Assembly: GCF_900078685.2 (NCBI RefSeq)
Contig: NZ_LT546166.1
Coordinates: forward strand, 3,429,239-3,493,238
Length of the DNA stretch: 64,000 nucleotides
Direction of reading: 5' to 3'
Origin: Mycolicibacter icosiumassiliensis
GTDB lineage: Bacteria > Actinomycetota > Actinomycetes > Mycobacteriales > Mycobacteriaceae
A program made the translations under genes and the position numbers. The notes beneath the pieces are model-generated. The model saw nothing but the letters and a program-made list of their open reading frames with translations, searched no databases and had not been told where the DNA came from. Positions 16,401-24,479 of this stretch are shown here, one piece after another (position 1 is the first letter of the stretch; each line of letters opens with the position of its first letter).

Positions 16401-16452
16401 GTGGGTGTCGGAGAATCGAACTCCGAAGTGCCGCCCGTCGCGGACACACCCT
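16401..16452 (-). tRNA. tRNA-like remnant (T arm plus acceptor, too short for a tRNA)
   Basis: On the minus strand a perfect T arm (CGGAG-TTCGATT-CTCCG) is followed by ACACCCA. This pairs at six of seven positions with AGGGTGT placed 20 bases before the T arm. Only one further small hairpin (CCGC-GACG-GGCGG) fits in between, so the D or anticodon arm is missing. It could be a decayed tRNA or a tRNA mimic at the end of the operon. It is not a functional standard tRNA. Confidence 0.35.
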
Positions 16453-16457
16453 CCGAG

Positions 16458-17303
16458 CTATGCGTTTTCGAGAGCGCGCACGGCGATGTTGTCGACGCCC
16501 TCCTGCCACTTCATGTATCCACCGCCGACGGTGTACTGGTCAGCGGGGTTATCCGTCCCAGGAATCCACTCCACGGTGAGCACGATTCCTGCCTTGGCTG
16601 CGGCGTTACGCAGCTCGGCTGCCTTGCCTCCACCGGACTCGCCATTGGCGTAGGTCAGCCATTGCGCGTCCACTTTGAGGGTCAGCGCCAGCACCGAAAG
16701 ACCTTGCTGCTGGCGGATTTTCCCCGCTAGCCAGACTGCCTTCTTCGCCGCTGCCATCTCAGCTGCGGACTGCTCCCCGATCTCGTCGAAGTCCCTTCCG
16801 TACCAGACCGGGTCGCCGTCCTGGTCGCAGACACCGAACCGCCTCGCCGACGCTTTGGCATCGGAGATGAGGGTTATGCCATGCGTCGCAGAGTCACGCT
16901 TCTCCTGCGCCGCGCGCGAACGCAGTGCGGCGTAGTCGATGCCGTGCTCCAACAACGCTTTCTTGAACCTCGGAAACCGCTGCTGGGTCATCAGATCATG
17001 GCTCTCTGCCCACGCTTTCAGCCCGTGATGATCGGTCAGCGCTCGCAATTCGTCGATGTGTGCAGTCACCAGGTCGGCGACGGTCTTCGGCGGCTTGGTG
17101 AGCTTCACCTGCGGTTCCGGTGCTACCGCGACAGGCGACGGAGACATGGAAACCTCCTGGTTAGAGTTGTTTTTACGGGCACGGACCCGGGCTTTCCGCT
17201 CACGGTCGTAGACGCGGATTCTCTGCTGTCGAGCGAGAAACTGCTCTGCGGTGACGCATCCACCGGTGCAACGGCGTCCCCCTTCAGCGATTGATCTGCA
17301 CAT
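16458..17303 (-). CDS. RNase H-like protein with Cys-containing N-terminus
   Basis: This is a 281-aa protein. The ATG at 17303 has GGAGGTGACC just upstream; a second in-frame ATG at 17147 has an equally strong AGGAGG, so a shorter 229-aa form may also be made. The C-terminal domain has strand-helix segments ending in VEWIPGTDNPADQYT, close to the last motif of RNase HI (W-P-G-H-x-x-N-x-x-A-D). The N-terminus (CRSIAEGGRRCTGGC) has three Cys that could bind a metal. Function on RNA-DNA hybrids is inferred. The gene overlaps the preceding one by 20 bases within the xis-led operon. Confidence 0.5.
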   Translation of the reverse strand: MCRSIAEGGRRCTGGCVTAEQFLARQQRIRVYDRERKARVRARKNNSNQEVSMSPSPVAVAPEPQVKLTKPPKTVADLVTAHIDELRALTDHHGLKAWAESHDLMTQQRFPRFKKALLEHGIDYAALRSRAAQEKRDSATHGITLISDAKASARRFGVCDQDGDPVWYGRDFDEIGEQSAAEMAAAKKAVWLAGKIRQQQGLSVLALTLKVDAQWLTYANGESGGGKAAELRNAAAKAGIVLTVEWIPGTDNPADQYTVGGGYMKWQEGVDNIAVRALENA

Positions 17304-17619
17304 CGGTCACCTCCTCGATGAAGGTCTCCACAACGGACGCCCAAACGTCAGCGAGTTCGTTGAACGCGGTTTCGCGCACGGCAGGCGCGATCACGGTCAG
17401 TGCACCGCCAGCCCTGTTCCAGTCCGAGTAGTACCGGCGGTTGATCGTGGTAGCTGCCTCCTGGCAGCGAACCCACCCGCAGCACAACCTCGTGAACGCC
17501 TCGGAGTGTTGTCCGGTCCCATCGCAGATGTTGCGGGAGGGCACTGCCTCGCGGTTGCCCTCGGCGAAGGCGGTGCTCAATCCGAGCAGGTGGTCGCGGA
17601 TGGTGGTTACGGCGGTCAT
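17284..17619 (-). CDS. Hypothetical protein
   Basis: This is a 111-aa protein. The ATG at 17619 overlaps the stop of the upstream excisionase gene (ATGA), which fixes the start. It is mostly helical with several Cys (ICDGTG, RLCCGWVRC) and an acidic C-terminus (FIEEVTDVQINR). No family recognised. It is translationally coupled on both sides, so it is part of the xis operon. Confidence 0.55.
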   Translation of the reverse strand: MTAVTTIRDHLLGLSTAFAEGNREAVPSRNICDGTGQHSEAFTRLCCGWVRCQEAATTINRRYYSDWNRAGGALTVIAPAVRETAFNELADVWASVVETFIEEVTDVQINR

Positions 17620-17867
17620 GCCGAGACCTTTTTCTTTCCGCGACCGGTGCCAGGACGACGGGCGGCATCGCCAGTCTCGCTGGGCGCGTCGTTCTCCAGC
17701 CAACGGTCCAGTTCGTCACGGTGAATCAGCGGTGTGCGCCCGATCCGCTTGATGGTTAGCCGTCCGGCGTGCACCTCATTGCGGATGAACCGTGCGGTTT
17801 TCCGCAGGTAAGCGCCAGATTCCGCAAAGTTGTAGAGCGGTGAGATGACCGCTTGCTTCTCAATCAT
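17616..17867 (-). CDS. Excisionase (Xis)-like MerR-type HTH protein
   Basis: This is an 83-aa protein starting at the ATG 17867. It has a winged-helix segment typical of element excisionases: FAESGAYLRKTARFIRNEVHAGRLTIKRIGRTPLIHRDELDRWLE, with the 'R-I-G-R-x-x-x-I' wing. The basic tail ends in GKKK. It diverges from the repressor gene across a 71-bp region holding a 17-bp dyad. It is likely to direct the integrase toward excision and to regulate its own promoter. Confidence 0.75.
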   Translation of the reverse strand: MIEKQAVISPLYNFAESGAYLRKTARFIRNEVHAGRLTIKRIGRTPLIHRDELDRWLENDAPSETGDAARRPGTGRGKKKVSA

Positions 17868-17887
17868 GCGGGCAATGTTACCATAAC

Positions 17888-17904
17888 TTCCGTATCTTAC
17901 GGTA
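17888..17904. promoter_or_regulatory. 17-bp dyad in the xis/repressor promoter region
   Basis: TTCCGTA-TCT-TACGGTA is a dyad of 7-bp arms with one mismatch. It lies between the divergent starts at 17867 and 17939. The same 15-base core recurs at 19792-19806 next to the att site. A repressor or Xis operator is the likely role. Confidence 0.65.
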
Positions 17905-17938
17905 GAGTGAGGGCAGCGAACGAGAAGATAGGGAAACT

Positions 17939-18400
17939 GTGGCACAATCAGCCGTCATGGGACGGAAAGCTATCGAGGTCGGTTTAACCGGGCGCACCGT
18001 GGCGGCGAACATCGCCCGCTTTCGTGGGCTCCGTGGGCTGACCTTGGCTGAGCTGTCTGCGCGCATGACCGAGGTCGGGCGACCCATGACAGGAAACACG
18101 CTGTCCGCCATCGAGAATCGCTCACGTCGCGCCGACGTGGACGACTTAGTTGCCATCGCCGCTGCGCTTTCGGTGTCCCCCGCCGCGCTCCTAATGCCCC
18201 TCACCGATGAGGTGGACGACACGGTGAGGGTGTCCGGTGGCGCTGCTGCTGGCGGTTCGGTATGGGACTGGCTGACCGCCGACTCCCCGCTGGACACCTC
18301 TATCGTCGCCGCCGAGCGCGATGAGTTCGCCATTGAAGCCTGGCGGCGGGAACAGGTGCCGCCCTGGGCATATCGGCTCCGCGCGGTGGATCGTGGCTAA
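17939..18400 (+). CDS. XRE/Cro-CI-family repressor
   Basis: This is a 153-aa protein with a GTG start preceded by a weak AGGGA; an ATG at 17957 is the alternative. Residues about 25-80 form an XRE helix-turn-helix (LTLAELSARM ... TGNTLSAIENRSRRADVDDLVAIAAALSVSPAALL). The C-terminal half is not peptidase-like, so there is no sign of LexA-type self-cleavage. It is divergent from xis and overlaps the integrase start by 8 bases, so it probably maintains the integrated state. Confidence 0.8.
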   Translation: MAQSAVMGRKAIEVGLTGRTVAANIARFRGLRGLTLAELSARMTEVGRPMTGNTLSAIENRSRRADVDDLVAIAAALSVSPAALLMPLTDEVDDTVRVSGGAAAGGSVWDWLTADSPLDTSIVAAERDEFAIEAWRREQVPPWAYRLRAVDRG

Positions 18401-19631
18401 GCGCTCGAACGCCTCCTACCACGACGAGGGGCACGTACGGGAGTACGAGACCAAGGCCGGTACGCGGTGGAGCTACATCATCCGCGTCCCGAAAGACCCT
18501 GACCGTCCCGAGCTGGGCACCAAGTACGCCGAGAGCGGCGGGCACCTGTCGGAGGGCGCAGCCTACGACGCGAAGGCAAAAGCACTCCGTGAGCGCGACC
18601 GAGGTCTTCGCGTGGGGTCGAAAACCCCTACGTTGCAGGAGTTCGGTGAGCAGTGGCTGAACTCGTTAGCCTTGAGTGAGTCCACCGTGGGTGGGTACCG
18701 CCGTCAATTGACGCGGCATGTGTTCCCTCGCATCGGCGATAAGCCGATAGACCAGATCAAGACCACGACGCTGAATGAGCTGTACAAGATCATGGAGACC
18801 GAACCTCCGCTGAACGTCGCAGAGACTGGGCGGTGGTCGAAGGCAGACCCGTTGGGTGCCAACAGTATTTCGAAGATCGCCACCACCCTCGGCGCGTTGT
18901 TCGACGCAGCGGTGGACGACCACCACATCCTTGATAACCCCGGCAAGGGACGGCGGGTGAAGAAGCCGCCGAAGTCCAAGATCGTAGAGCAGGCACCGAC
19001 CATGGTGGTGTGGAACCAGCAGCAGATGACGGCGTTCCTCGTGTGGTTGCGTGATACCCGCCAGGACTCCGACTACACGCTGTGGAAGATGTACGCCGCA
19101 ACCGGAGCGCGACGGTCAGAGATTCTGGCGCTGCGGTGGTCGGACATCGACTTCAAGAACCGCCGCGTGCACATCCGCCGCACTCTGAACGTCGACAAGC
19201 CCGGACACACCAAGAAACCGAAAAACGGCAAGTCGCGGGACTTCGCCGTTTCGGAGTCGACCATCGCAGCGTTGCGGGAGTGGCGGAAGACCCTGATGGC
19301 GCTGCGTGGGCTGAACCTGGCGCACGGCTCGGCATGGGTGTTCCCGATGGTCGGCGACTGGGAGCGGCACCGTAACCCTCAGAGCACCAGTCAGATGTTC
19401 CAACGCCGCGTCGAGTGGGCACAGAAAGACCTCGGCGTCGAGGCGCTGCCGACCATCCACCTGCACGAGGTGCGGCACTCGGTCGCGACCATCCTCATCA
19501 GCGAGGGCACCGACCCGAAGACGGTCAGCGAACGGCTCGGGCACGAGTCCGTCCGAATCACCCTGGACATCTACACCCACGTCACCAAGAAGTCCGACGA
19601 CGCTGCTGCTGCCCTGCTGGACTTCGGCTGA
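18393..19631 (+). CDS. int: Tyrosine recombinase integrase
   Basis: This is a 412-aa protein with a GTG start at 18393 that overlaps the repressor stop. There is an N-terminal AP2-like arm-binding region, a core-binding SAM-like domain (about 75-180) and a catalytic domain with Arg (GARRSEI, about 239), His-x-x-Arg (LHEVRHS, 358-361) and the Tyr nucleophile in DIYTH (394). All expected catalytic residues are visible and the length is normal. It is the last gene before the tRNA-like att site, the standard placement for site-specific integration into a tRNA 3' end. Confidence 0.93.
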   Translation: MAKRSNASYHDEGHVREYETKAGTRWSYIIRVPKDPDRPELGTKYAESGGHLSEGAAYDAKAKALRERDRGLRVGSKTPTLQEFGEQWLNSLALSESTVGGYRRQLTRHVFPRIGDKPIDQIKTTTLNELYKIMETEPPLNVAETGRWSKADPLGANSISKIATTLGALFDAAVDDHHILDNPGKGRRVKKPPKSKIVEQAPTMVVWNQQQMTAFLVWLRDTRQDSDYTLWKMYAATGARRSEILALRWSDIDFKNRRVHIRRTLNVDKPGHTKKPKNGKSRDFAVSESTIAALREWRKTLMALRGLNLAHGSAWVFPMVGDWERHRNPQSTSQMFQRRVEWAQKDLGVEALPTIHLHEVRHSVATILISEGTDPKTVSERLGHESVRITLDIYTHVTKKSDDAAAALLDFG

Positions 19632-19791
19632 TCATCCCGCCCACACGGCGCTGGTAATCCATTTTCGAACGCCTGTTCGCCGCTGCGCGGCTCCATCCAA
19701 TACGCCATCCAATAACCGCCCCCAATCCATGCCTTGCGGATACCTCGACACTCGCCTGAAAAGGTGCCCAATCGCCTGGTCAGCGGCATGA

Positions 19792-19808
19792 TTCCGTATC
19801 TTACGGAA
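19792..19808. promoter_or_regulatory. Perfect 17-bp dyad next to the att site
   Basis: TTCCGTA-TCT-TACGGAA is a perfect dyad that shares 15 bases with the element at 17888-17902. It directly abuts the tRNA-like segment. It may be an Xis or repressor site that controls excision. Confidence 0.6.
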
Positions 19809-19856
19809 ATGGCTGCTCGCGTAGCCCACGGGAGTTCGAGTCCCGTCAGCCACCCC
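19809..19856 (+). other. Putative attR: tRNA 3'-end-like segment
   Basis: A perfect 6-bp stem (ACGGGA / TCCCGT) with a 7-base loop (GTTCGAG) resembles a T arm and is followed by CAGCCACCCCA, like an acceptor end. ATGGCTG at 19809-19815 could pair with CAGCCA. No complete tRNA surrounds it. It lies 178 bases after the integrase stop and just before a strong terminator, as expected if the element displaced the 3' end of a tRNA gene. Confidence 0.5.
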
Positions 19857-19859
19857 AAC

Positions 19860-19889
19860 AGGTGGGAGGGCATTTTTGCCCTCCCACCT
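19860..19889 (+). terminator. Perfect hairpin terminator flanking the att site
   Basis: A 13-bp perfect stem (AGGTGGGAGGGCA / TGCCCTCCCACCT) with a 4-base T loop lies just after the tRNA-like segment, probably the original terminator of the target tRNA gene. The rest of 19890-19998 shows nothing recognisable. Confidence 0.8.
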
Positions 19890-19998
19890 TCTGCGTTCTT
19901 GCAGATGGCCACGCCCGCCACTGTCGCGCCAGCGCGAAGGCCGCAGACGTATGCGCCTTTGCCAGCTGGAGACAACAGGCGATAAGCCGTCGTGCAGC

Positions 19999-20604
19999 CT
20001 ATGCGGCCTTACCCCGGGTGAACTCCACGATGTCTCGCCACCGGGTTCCCGTCGTCGACTTGAGCTCAAAGCCCCTGGGTTCGAACAGAGCACATAGTTC
20101 GGCGACGCTCAGTCGATCGGGGTCGAGGAAGATCTCCTGGAAGACCAGCCGCCCACCCGGCTTGATCACCTTCTGCAATGACACCGCACACGCCGCTTTG
20201 TCCGGAACCTCGCCGAGCACGCTAGCCAGAAACGCAACATCAAAAGTGTTGTCGGGGAAGGGAAGCCCATCACTGGCGTCACCCGAGTGAAACTGCACAT
20301 TCCGGTAGCCGGCAGCGTCAACTTTTTGCTTCACCTTGTCGAGCATCTGCGGTTGGACGTCGAAAAGGTCGAGGTGGCCGGTCGGCAGCCGGCGGGCGAT
20401 CTCGATACTGAAGATCCCCGGACCAGGTCCGATCTCTAGCACTCGTTCATCTCCGCGAAGCGTTAGCTGCTCGACCACGCCACCAGGATTGACCAGGCGT
20501 CGGTGAATCGGATTGTCCAGTACGAAGGCGGCCTGGTGCGGAAAAGGGAAGTCGCCGACCCGCCGCACCTGGTGTATCAGGGTGTCCATCCATGTTGTAG
20601 GCAT
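19999..20604 (-). CDS. Class I SAM-dependent methyltransferase
   Basis: This is a 201-aa protein of the Methyltransf_11/UbiE type. Motif I (VLEIGPGPGIFS) lies at about residues 54-65, an acidic strand end follows (LDLFDVQP), and then GDASDGLPFPDNTFDVAFLASVLGEVPD and KPGGRLVFQE. The substrate cannot be told from sequence. It is the first chromosomal gene right of the mobile element. The start is an ATG with 5 in-frame residues of slack. Confidence 0.8.
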   Translation of the reverse strand: MPTTWMDTLIHQVRRVGDFPFPHQAAFVLDNPIHRRLVNPGGVVEQLTLRGDERVLEIGPGPGIFSIEIARRLPTGHLDLFDVQPQMLDKVKQKVDAAGYRNVQFHSGDASDGLPFPDNTFDVAFLASVLGEVPDKAACAVSLQKVIKPGGRLVFQEIFLDPDRLSVAELCALFEPRGFELKSTTGTRWRDIVEFTRGKAA

Positions 20605-20675
20605 GAAATTAGGGTACCCTAACTTGCCGGATTGGTGTCACCCGTGGCCGTGGATCAGCCTCGCGCCGCCGCGAC

Positions 20676-22112
20676 CTATTCGGCGTCCAGCAGCCAGGGC
20701 AATTCGAATCCCACTAGCGAATGGTCGGACGCAAAAAGGTTGCTGTCCCCCGTGAGCAGCCCCCAGGGGTCGGAGAATTCGGAGGCACCCGGCAACGGCG
20801 GGTCGGTCGGCGCGATGACTCCCGATCCGGTCAGGTACGCGACGCCCCGAGCCAGCGCAACGCTGGTGTCGACCACCAGACCGCCCACGAAATCGTTGAT
20901 CTGCTGGGCAAATTGAGCCAGTCCACTGACCAGGAAGATGTCCTGATCGACGATCGACTGCAAGAGCTTGTCGATCTCGGTGACGACCAGATTGAGCCCA
21001 TAGGGAATGGAGGTGACCACCGTGCGGATGGCCAGCGCGATCTCGTTGCCGATATTCGGATAGCCATACATCGCGAGCGCATCGAGGAGCGCCTGCTTGA
21101 GGTCGGCCGGTGAGACGATGCTGTTCAAGATGGTGGGGTCATTGACCATCGAGACGCCGTCGAAGTCCGACCGCAGCGGGACCCCGAACAGCGACAAGAT
21201 CGTCGGCGTGATGTCCACCGTGGAGTAGTTCAGGTTCTGACTGCCGTCGGTCGCGTGATCACCGGCCTGATCGAAGATGACGAAAGACGATGTCTCGTTG
21301 GGCGACTGGAAACCGTGCCCCAGGATGTCGTGCGACTGCTGGTGTCCGTGATCGGTGGTGATGATGATCGACCAGTCGTCACCGGTGATCGCCTTGACCT
21401 GCGCTACCGCGGCCAAGATCTGCTGGATGTTGGCGCCGACATTCACGACCGCTTGGGCGTATTCGGCCGACCCGCCACCGAATCCGTGCCCGGCCTCGTC
21501 GACCTGCACTTGGTAGGAGAACAGGAAGCTCGAGATGTCGTCCGGATTGTCCGCGGTCGCCAAAATCTGGGCGATGGTCTGGGCGGTGACCAGCGCGTCG
21601 GCGTCGGCCCAGTTGGTCTCAAAGGGGACGAAGATGTTGTTGTCGACCGGATAGCCGCCCGCCGCAGCGATGTCGTTGATGTAGTCCCAGTCGGCGATCA
21701 CGGTGGTGTTGATCTCTGGCTTGTAGTACTCGAGCAGGTTGAACACCGTCGGCCACAGGTTGTACGGCTCGGGGCTGAACAGGTTGTTGGTCACGCCGTG
21801 CTTGTCGTCCCAGACTCCGGTGAGGATCGTCGTCCACGACGGGCCGGAGAAGGTGGTGTGGTTGGTCAGGCTCGCGGTTCCGGTAATGCCTTGGTCCATC
21901 GCGGTTTTGAAGCCGCTGTCTTGGTTGTAGGCGTACTCCAGGATCTTGTCCAAGTTGGTGCCGTCGGTACCGATCAGCAGCACGTGCTCGGCGGCAAGCA
22001 TCCAATCGGCGGTCAGCGCGGACAGCCCCGGCTGCGTCCCGACCACCGCCCCCGTTCCGGCAACCAGGCCGGCGACGGACGCACCACAGAGAAACCGCTT
22101 CATCTTTGTCAC
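20676..22112 (-). CDS. Exported alkaline phosphatase/nucleotide pyrophosphatase family protein
   Basis: I chose the GTG at 22112 because GAGGG lies upstream at good spacing and because it puts the signal peptide (KRFLCGASVAGLVAGTGAVVG) at the N-terminus, giving 478 aa. LLIGTDGTNLDKI carries the Asp and Thr nucleophile of type I phosphodiesterases, TTFSGPSWTTILTG follows, and TDHGHQQSHDILGHG supplies the Asp/His metal ligands. The C-terminal third (about 340-478) is not part of the core fold. It likely hydrolyses a phosphodiester or phosphomonoester outside the membrane; the substrate is unknown. Confidence 0.78.
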   Translation of the reverse strand: MTKMKRFLCGASVAGLVAGTGAVVGTQPGLSALTADWMLAAEHVLLIGTDGTNLDKILEYAYNQDSGFKTAMDQGITGTASLTNHTTFSGPSWTTILTGVWDDKHGVTNNLFSPEPYNLWPTVFNLLEYYKPEINTTVIADWDYINDIAAAGGYPVDNNIFVPFETNWADADALVTAQTIAQILATADNPDDISSFLFSYQVQVDEAGHGFGGGSAEYAQAVVNVGANIQQILAAVAQVKAITGDDWSIIITTDHGHQQSHDILGHGFQSPNETSSFVIFDQAGDHATDGSQNLNYSTVDITPTILSLFGVPLRSDFDGVSMVNDPTILNSIVSPADLKQALLDALAMYGYPNIGNEIALAIRTVVTSIPYGLNLVVTEIDKLLQSIVDQDIFLVSGLAQFAQQINDFVGGLVVDTSVALARGVAYLTGSGVIAPTDPPLPGASEFSDPWGLLTGDSNLFASDHSLVGFELPWLLDAE

Positions 22113-22553
22113 GTCTGATTCCCTCGTCGGAGTTTGCGCGAGACTGCCGACGACCCTAGCAATCACACAGGGAATGCTCAGGGATTGCCAGGAATTCGTC
22201 CGGCGCCCAGCAAGGTTTCCAGAACGCGATGTGGTCTCGGCAATCGCCGCCGCGTTCGGGGCTTAGTGAGCGAGCGAACACCCGCACATCCACGTTCGAG
22301 ACGACCGGCGCCCATCATCGAGCTGACCTGCTGTGACGGCTGCTCAACCCACGATTGCCGAACCGCTAGGCATCCATTTGAGGCGCGCCTTTCCGCGCGG
22401 CGGGTTGATGTCGAGGTAACGTTTTGGTTACGGTTCCCTGCGTGCTCACGCAAGGACTAATAAATCTGCGCATCACCCGAAGACGGACCGCCTCCGCCGC
22501 CGGAGGACATTCCGCCCCCTCCCCAGGACTGGGGGCCGCCGGCACCCGATCTG
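22113..22553. other. Intergenic region without a convincing gene
   Basis: This stretch holds the divergent upstream regions of the phosphatase and the next gene. GTAACGTTTTGGTTAC near 22416-22431 is a small inverted repeat. From 22464 a Pro-rich open frame runs into the next gene without a usable start codon. Confidence 0.5.
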
Positions 22554-22973
22554 GTGACCAATTGGTCCATGCCGGCGCCGCGCGCGCTGCCGCCGGGGAT
22601 CGCCAACGAGCACGGCATGCAGGTCAAGACAATCCTCGTCGCGCGCGACATCAGCGAAGCGTTCCCGCAGATTCACGACATGATCGGAGTGCGTCCCGAC
22701 GGCCAGCGCTGGCATCCCTCCGGCTTGGCCATCGACGTGATGATCCCCAACCCCGGCAGCCCGGAGGGCATCGCGTTGGGAGACCAGATCGTCGCCTACG
22801 TCAGCCAGAACGCCGGTCGATTCGCCATGCAGGACGCAATCTGGCGCGGCACCTACTACACGCCGGCCGGGCCCAGCGGTCGCGGCAACGGCCACTACGA
22901 CCACGTGCACATCACCACATTCGGCGGGGGTTATCCCAACGGCAACGAGGAGTACCTGCGCGAGGAAGCCTAA
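22554..22973 (+). CDS. LAS-metallopeptidase-like (ARB_07466-type) protein, N-terminus possibly lost
   Basis: This is a 139-aa frame from a GTG at 22554. WHPSGLAIDVMI and HYDHVHI match the H-x-x-G-x-A-x-D and H-x-H zinc motifs of LAS/M15-type peptidases, a domain common in mycobacterial exported proteins. Codons upstream to 22464 in the same frame read Pro-rich (GPPPPEDIPPPPQDWGPP), the usual linker after a signal peptide, but a TAA at 22461 and the lack of a signal peptide suggest a truncated or frameshifted 5' end. If functional it would act on the cell wall. Confidence 0.6.
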   Translation: MTNWSMPAPRALPPGIANEHGMQVKTILVARDISEAFPQIHDMIGVRPDGQRWHPSGLAIDVMIPNPGSPEGIALGDQIVAYVSQNAGRFAMQDAIWRGTYYTPAGPSGRGNGHYDHVHITTFGGGYPNGNEEYLREEA

Positions 22974-23002
22974 CCGCCGCCGGCCAGACGCCGCCTACCG
23001 CG

Positions 23003-24232
23003 TCAACGCACCGGATCGTTGGCGTTGCCGGCCTGCCACTGCGACCACGGCACGTTCCAGTCGCCGAGGCCCTCGGTGCCGGGCAGCAGTGAGCCGCTGG
23101 TGTTGTTGATCTGCACCACGTCGCCGCGCTTGACATGGTCGTAGAACCACAGCGCGTTGCTGGGGCTGACGTTGATGCAGCCGTGGCTGGTGTTGGAATA
23201 GCCCTGAGCACCGACCGACCACGGGGCCGAGTGCACGAAAATACCGCTGTAGGAGATCTGGGTGGCCCAGTCGACATCGGTGCGATACCCGTTGGGCGAG
23301 TTGACCGGCACCCCGTAGGTCGACGAGTCCATGACGATGTGCGCGAAACGCTCCCCGACGATATAAGTGCCGTTGTTGGTCGGGGTACTTTCCTTGCCCA
23401 TCGACACTGGCATGGTCTTGACCACTTCGCCGTTGATGCGCACCACCATCGACTTGGTGTCGTCGTCGACGGTCGCGATCACCTCGTCCCCGATGACGAA
23501 GTGGCTGGCCGCGTTGTCCTGCCCGTAGACCCCGTTGCCCAGGTCCACCCCGTAGGTGTTGACCTGTACGTCGACGTTGGTGCCGGGCTTCCAGAAGGCC
23601 TGGGGGCGCCAGCGCACCTCGCGATTGTTCAGCCAGTAGAACGCGCCCGCCACCGGAGGTTCGGCGGTGATGGTGATCGCTTTCTCGGCGGCCTCGCGGT
23701 CAACGATGTTCTCGTCGAAACGAATCGCTACCGGCTGACCGACGCCGACAACCTCGCCGTCGCGCGGCATGACGTAGGGCATGGTCAGGTTCTGCGGCGA
23801 GTGCGTCTGAAACGTCATCTGCCGACTGGTCACGCCACCGAGGCCCAGCGCCTTCGCGTCCACTGTGTAGCGCTTGTTGTAGCCGAGCTGCTCGGATGTC
23901 GCCCAAGTCAACCCGTCGGCACTGAGCTTGCCGTCGACGACGGCGCCGTACTCGTTGACCATGGTGACCGAATCGAGCACGCCGTCCTCGGCGACCACCG
24001 TCACCGGCGCGTCCACCGCGACACCGACAGCCTTGTCGGTGACCGACGCAGTGACCTTGGGAATCAACAGGTCAGCGAAGGGGGTGCCCTTGTCGGTGAT
24101 GATGTTGGCCGCTTCGGCGTCGGCATTATTACCGCACGCACTCAAGCTCATTACCGCGGCCGGAACCATCAGCAATGCCACTGCCCGGGACCCGAACCCC
24201 CGGCAGCGTGCCGCCAAACCAACCTGCCCCAT
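23003..24232 (-). CDS. ldtB: L,D-transpeptidase LdtMt2-type lipoprotein
   Basis: The ATG at 24232 follows GTGGGA and gives 409 aa, close to the 408 aa of M. tuberculosis Rv2518c. It has a signal peptide with lipobox LSAC, two Ig-like domains, then the YkuD catalytic domain with the motif [18 protein letters not shown]; the nucleophile Cys is at about residue 352. The C-terminal subdomain ends [14 protein letters not shown], as in LdtMt2. The enzyme makes 3-3 cross-links in peptidoglycan on the outer face of the membrane and is the main carbapenem-sensitive transpeptidase of this kind in mycobacteria. Confidence 0.93.
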   Translation of the reverse strand: MGQVGLAARCRGFGSRAVALLMVPAAVMSLSACGNNADAEAANIITDKGTPFADLLIPKVTASVTDKAVGVAVDAPVTVVAEDGVLDSVTMVNEYGAVVDGKLSADGLTWATSEQLGYNKRYTVDAKALGLGGVTSRQMTFQTHSPQNLTMPYVMPRDGEVVGVGQPVAIRFDENIVDREAAEKAITITAEPPVAGAFYWLNNREVRWRPQAFWKPGTNVDVQVNTYGVDLGNGVYGQDNAASHFVIGDEVIATVDDDTKSMVVRINGEVVKTMPVSMGKESTPTNNGTYIVGERFAHIVMDSSTYGVPVNSPNGYRTDVDWATQISYSGIFVHSAPWSVGAQGYSNTSHGCINVSPSNALWFYDHVKRGDVVQINNTSGSLLPGTEGLGDWNVPWSQWQAGNANDPVR

Positions 24233-24386
24233 GCTTTTCCCACCTGACCGTGCTGATGCTGCTCGCAGGGAGTCTAGTGGGTAATCGAGACTGCCGCTGT
24301 GCCGTCCCGAAGACCGCTCTGACGTCGCGATTTCCTCTCCCGGCGCGGCGCCTGTTATTGTCTCTTTCGCGGTTCTTGACCGCACG

Positions 24387-24459
<73 letters not shown>

Positions 24460-24479
24460 CTCAGATCGGCCATTTCGTC

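Larger units (their letters stand above)
1..19856. mobile_element. AICE-like integrative conjugative element (left end outside window)
   Basis: The segment runs from the window start to a tRNA-like att site at about 19,809-19,856. It contains the modules known from actinomycete integrative and conjugative elements: a DUF3987/primase-type replication protein, a DUF2637/Spd-like membrane protein, a single FtsK/TraB-type translocase in an overlapping operon, an excisionase, an XRE repressor and a tyrosine integrase lying last before the att site. No phage structural genes, relaxase or type IV secretion genes are visible. Codon use (many GGA and GCA codons) differs from the chromosomal genes to the right. 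The cargo is a PGRS-like secreted protein, two DNA methyltransferases, an NrdH-like protein and an RNase H-like protein. The AICE label is inferred from gene content. The left att site cannot be seen. Confidence 0.75.

Noticed and set aside
17939..19631. Integration-dependent immunity switch as in some mycobacteriophages (attP inside the repressor gene)
   Set aside because: The att-like site lies after the integrase, not in the repressor, and no degradation tag is visible at the repressor C-terminus.
20721..22118. Plus-strand frames opposite the phosphatase gene
   Set aside because: They lack ribosome sites and motifs, while the minus strand has full catalytic motifs and a signal peptide.
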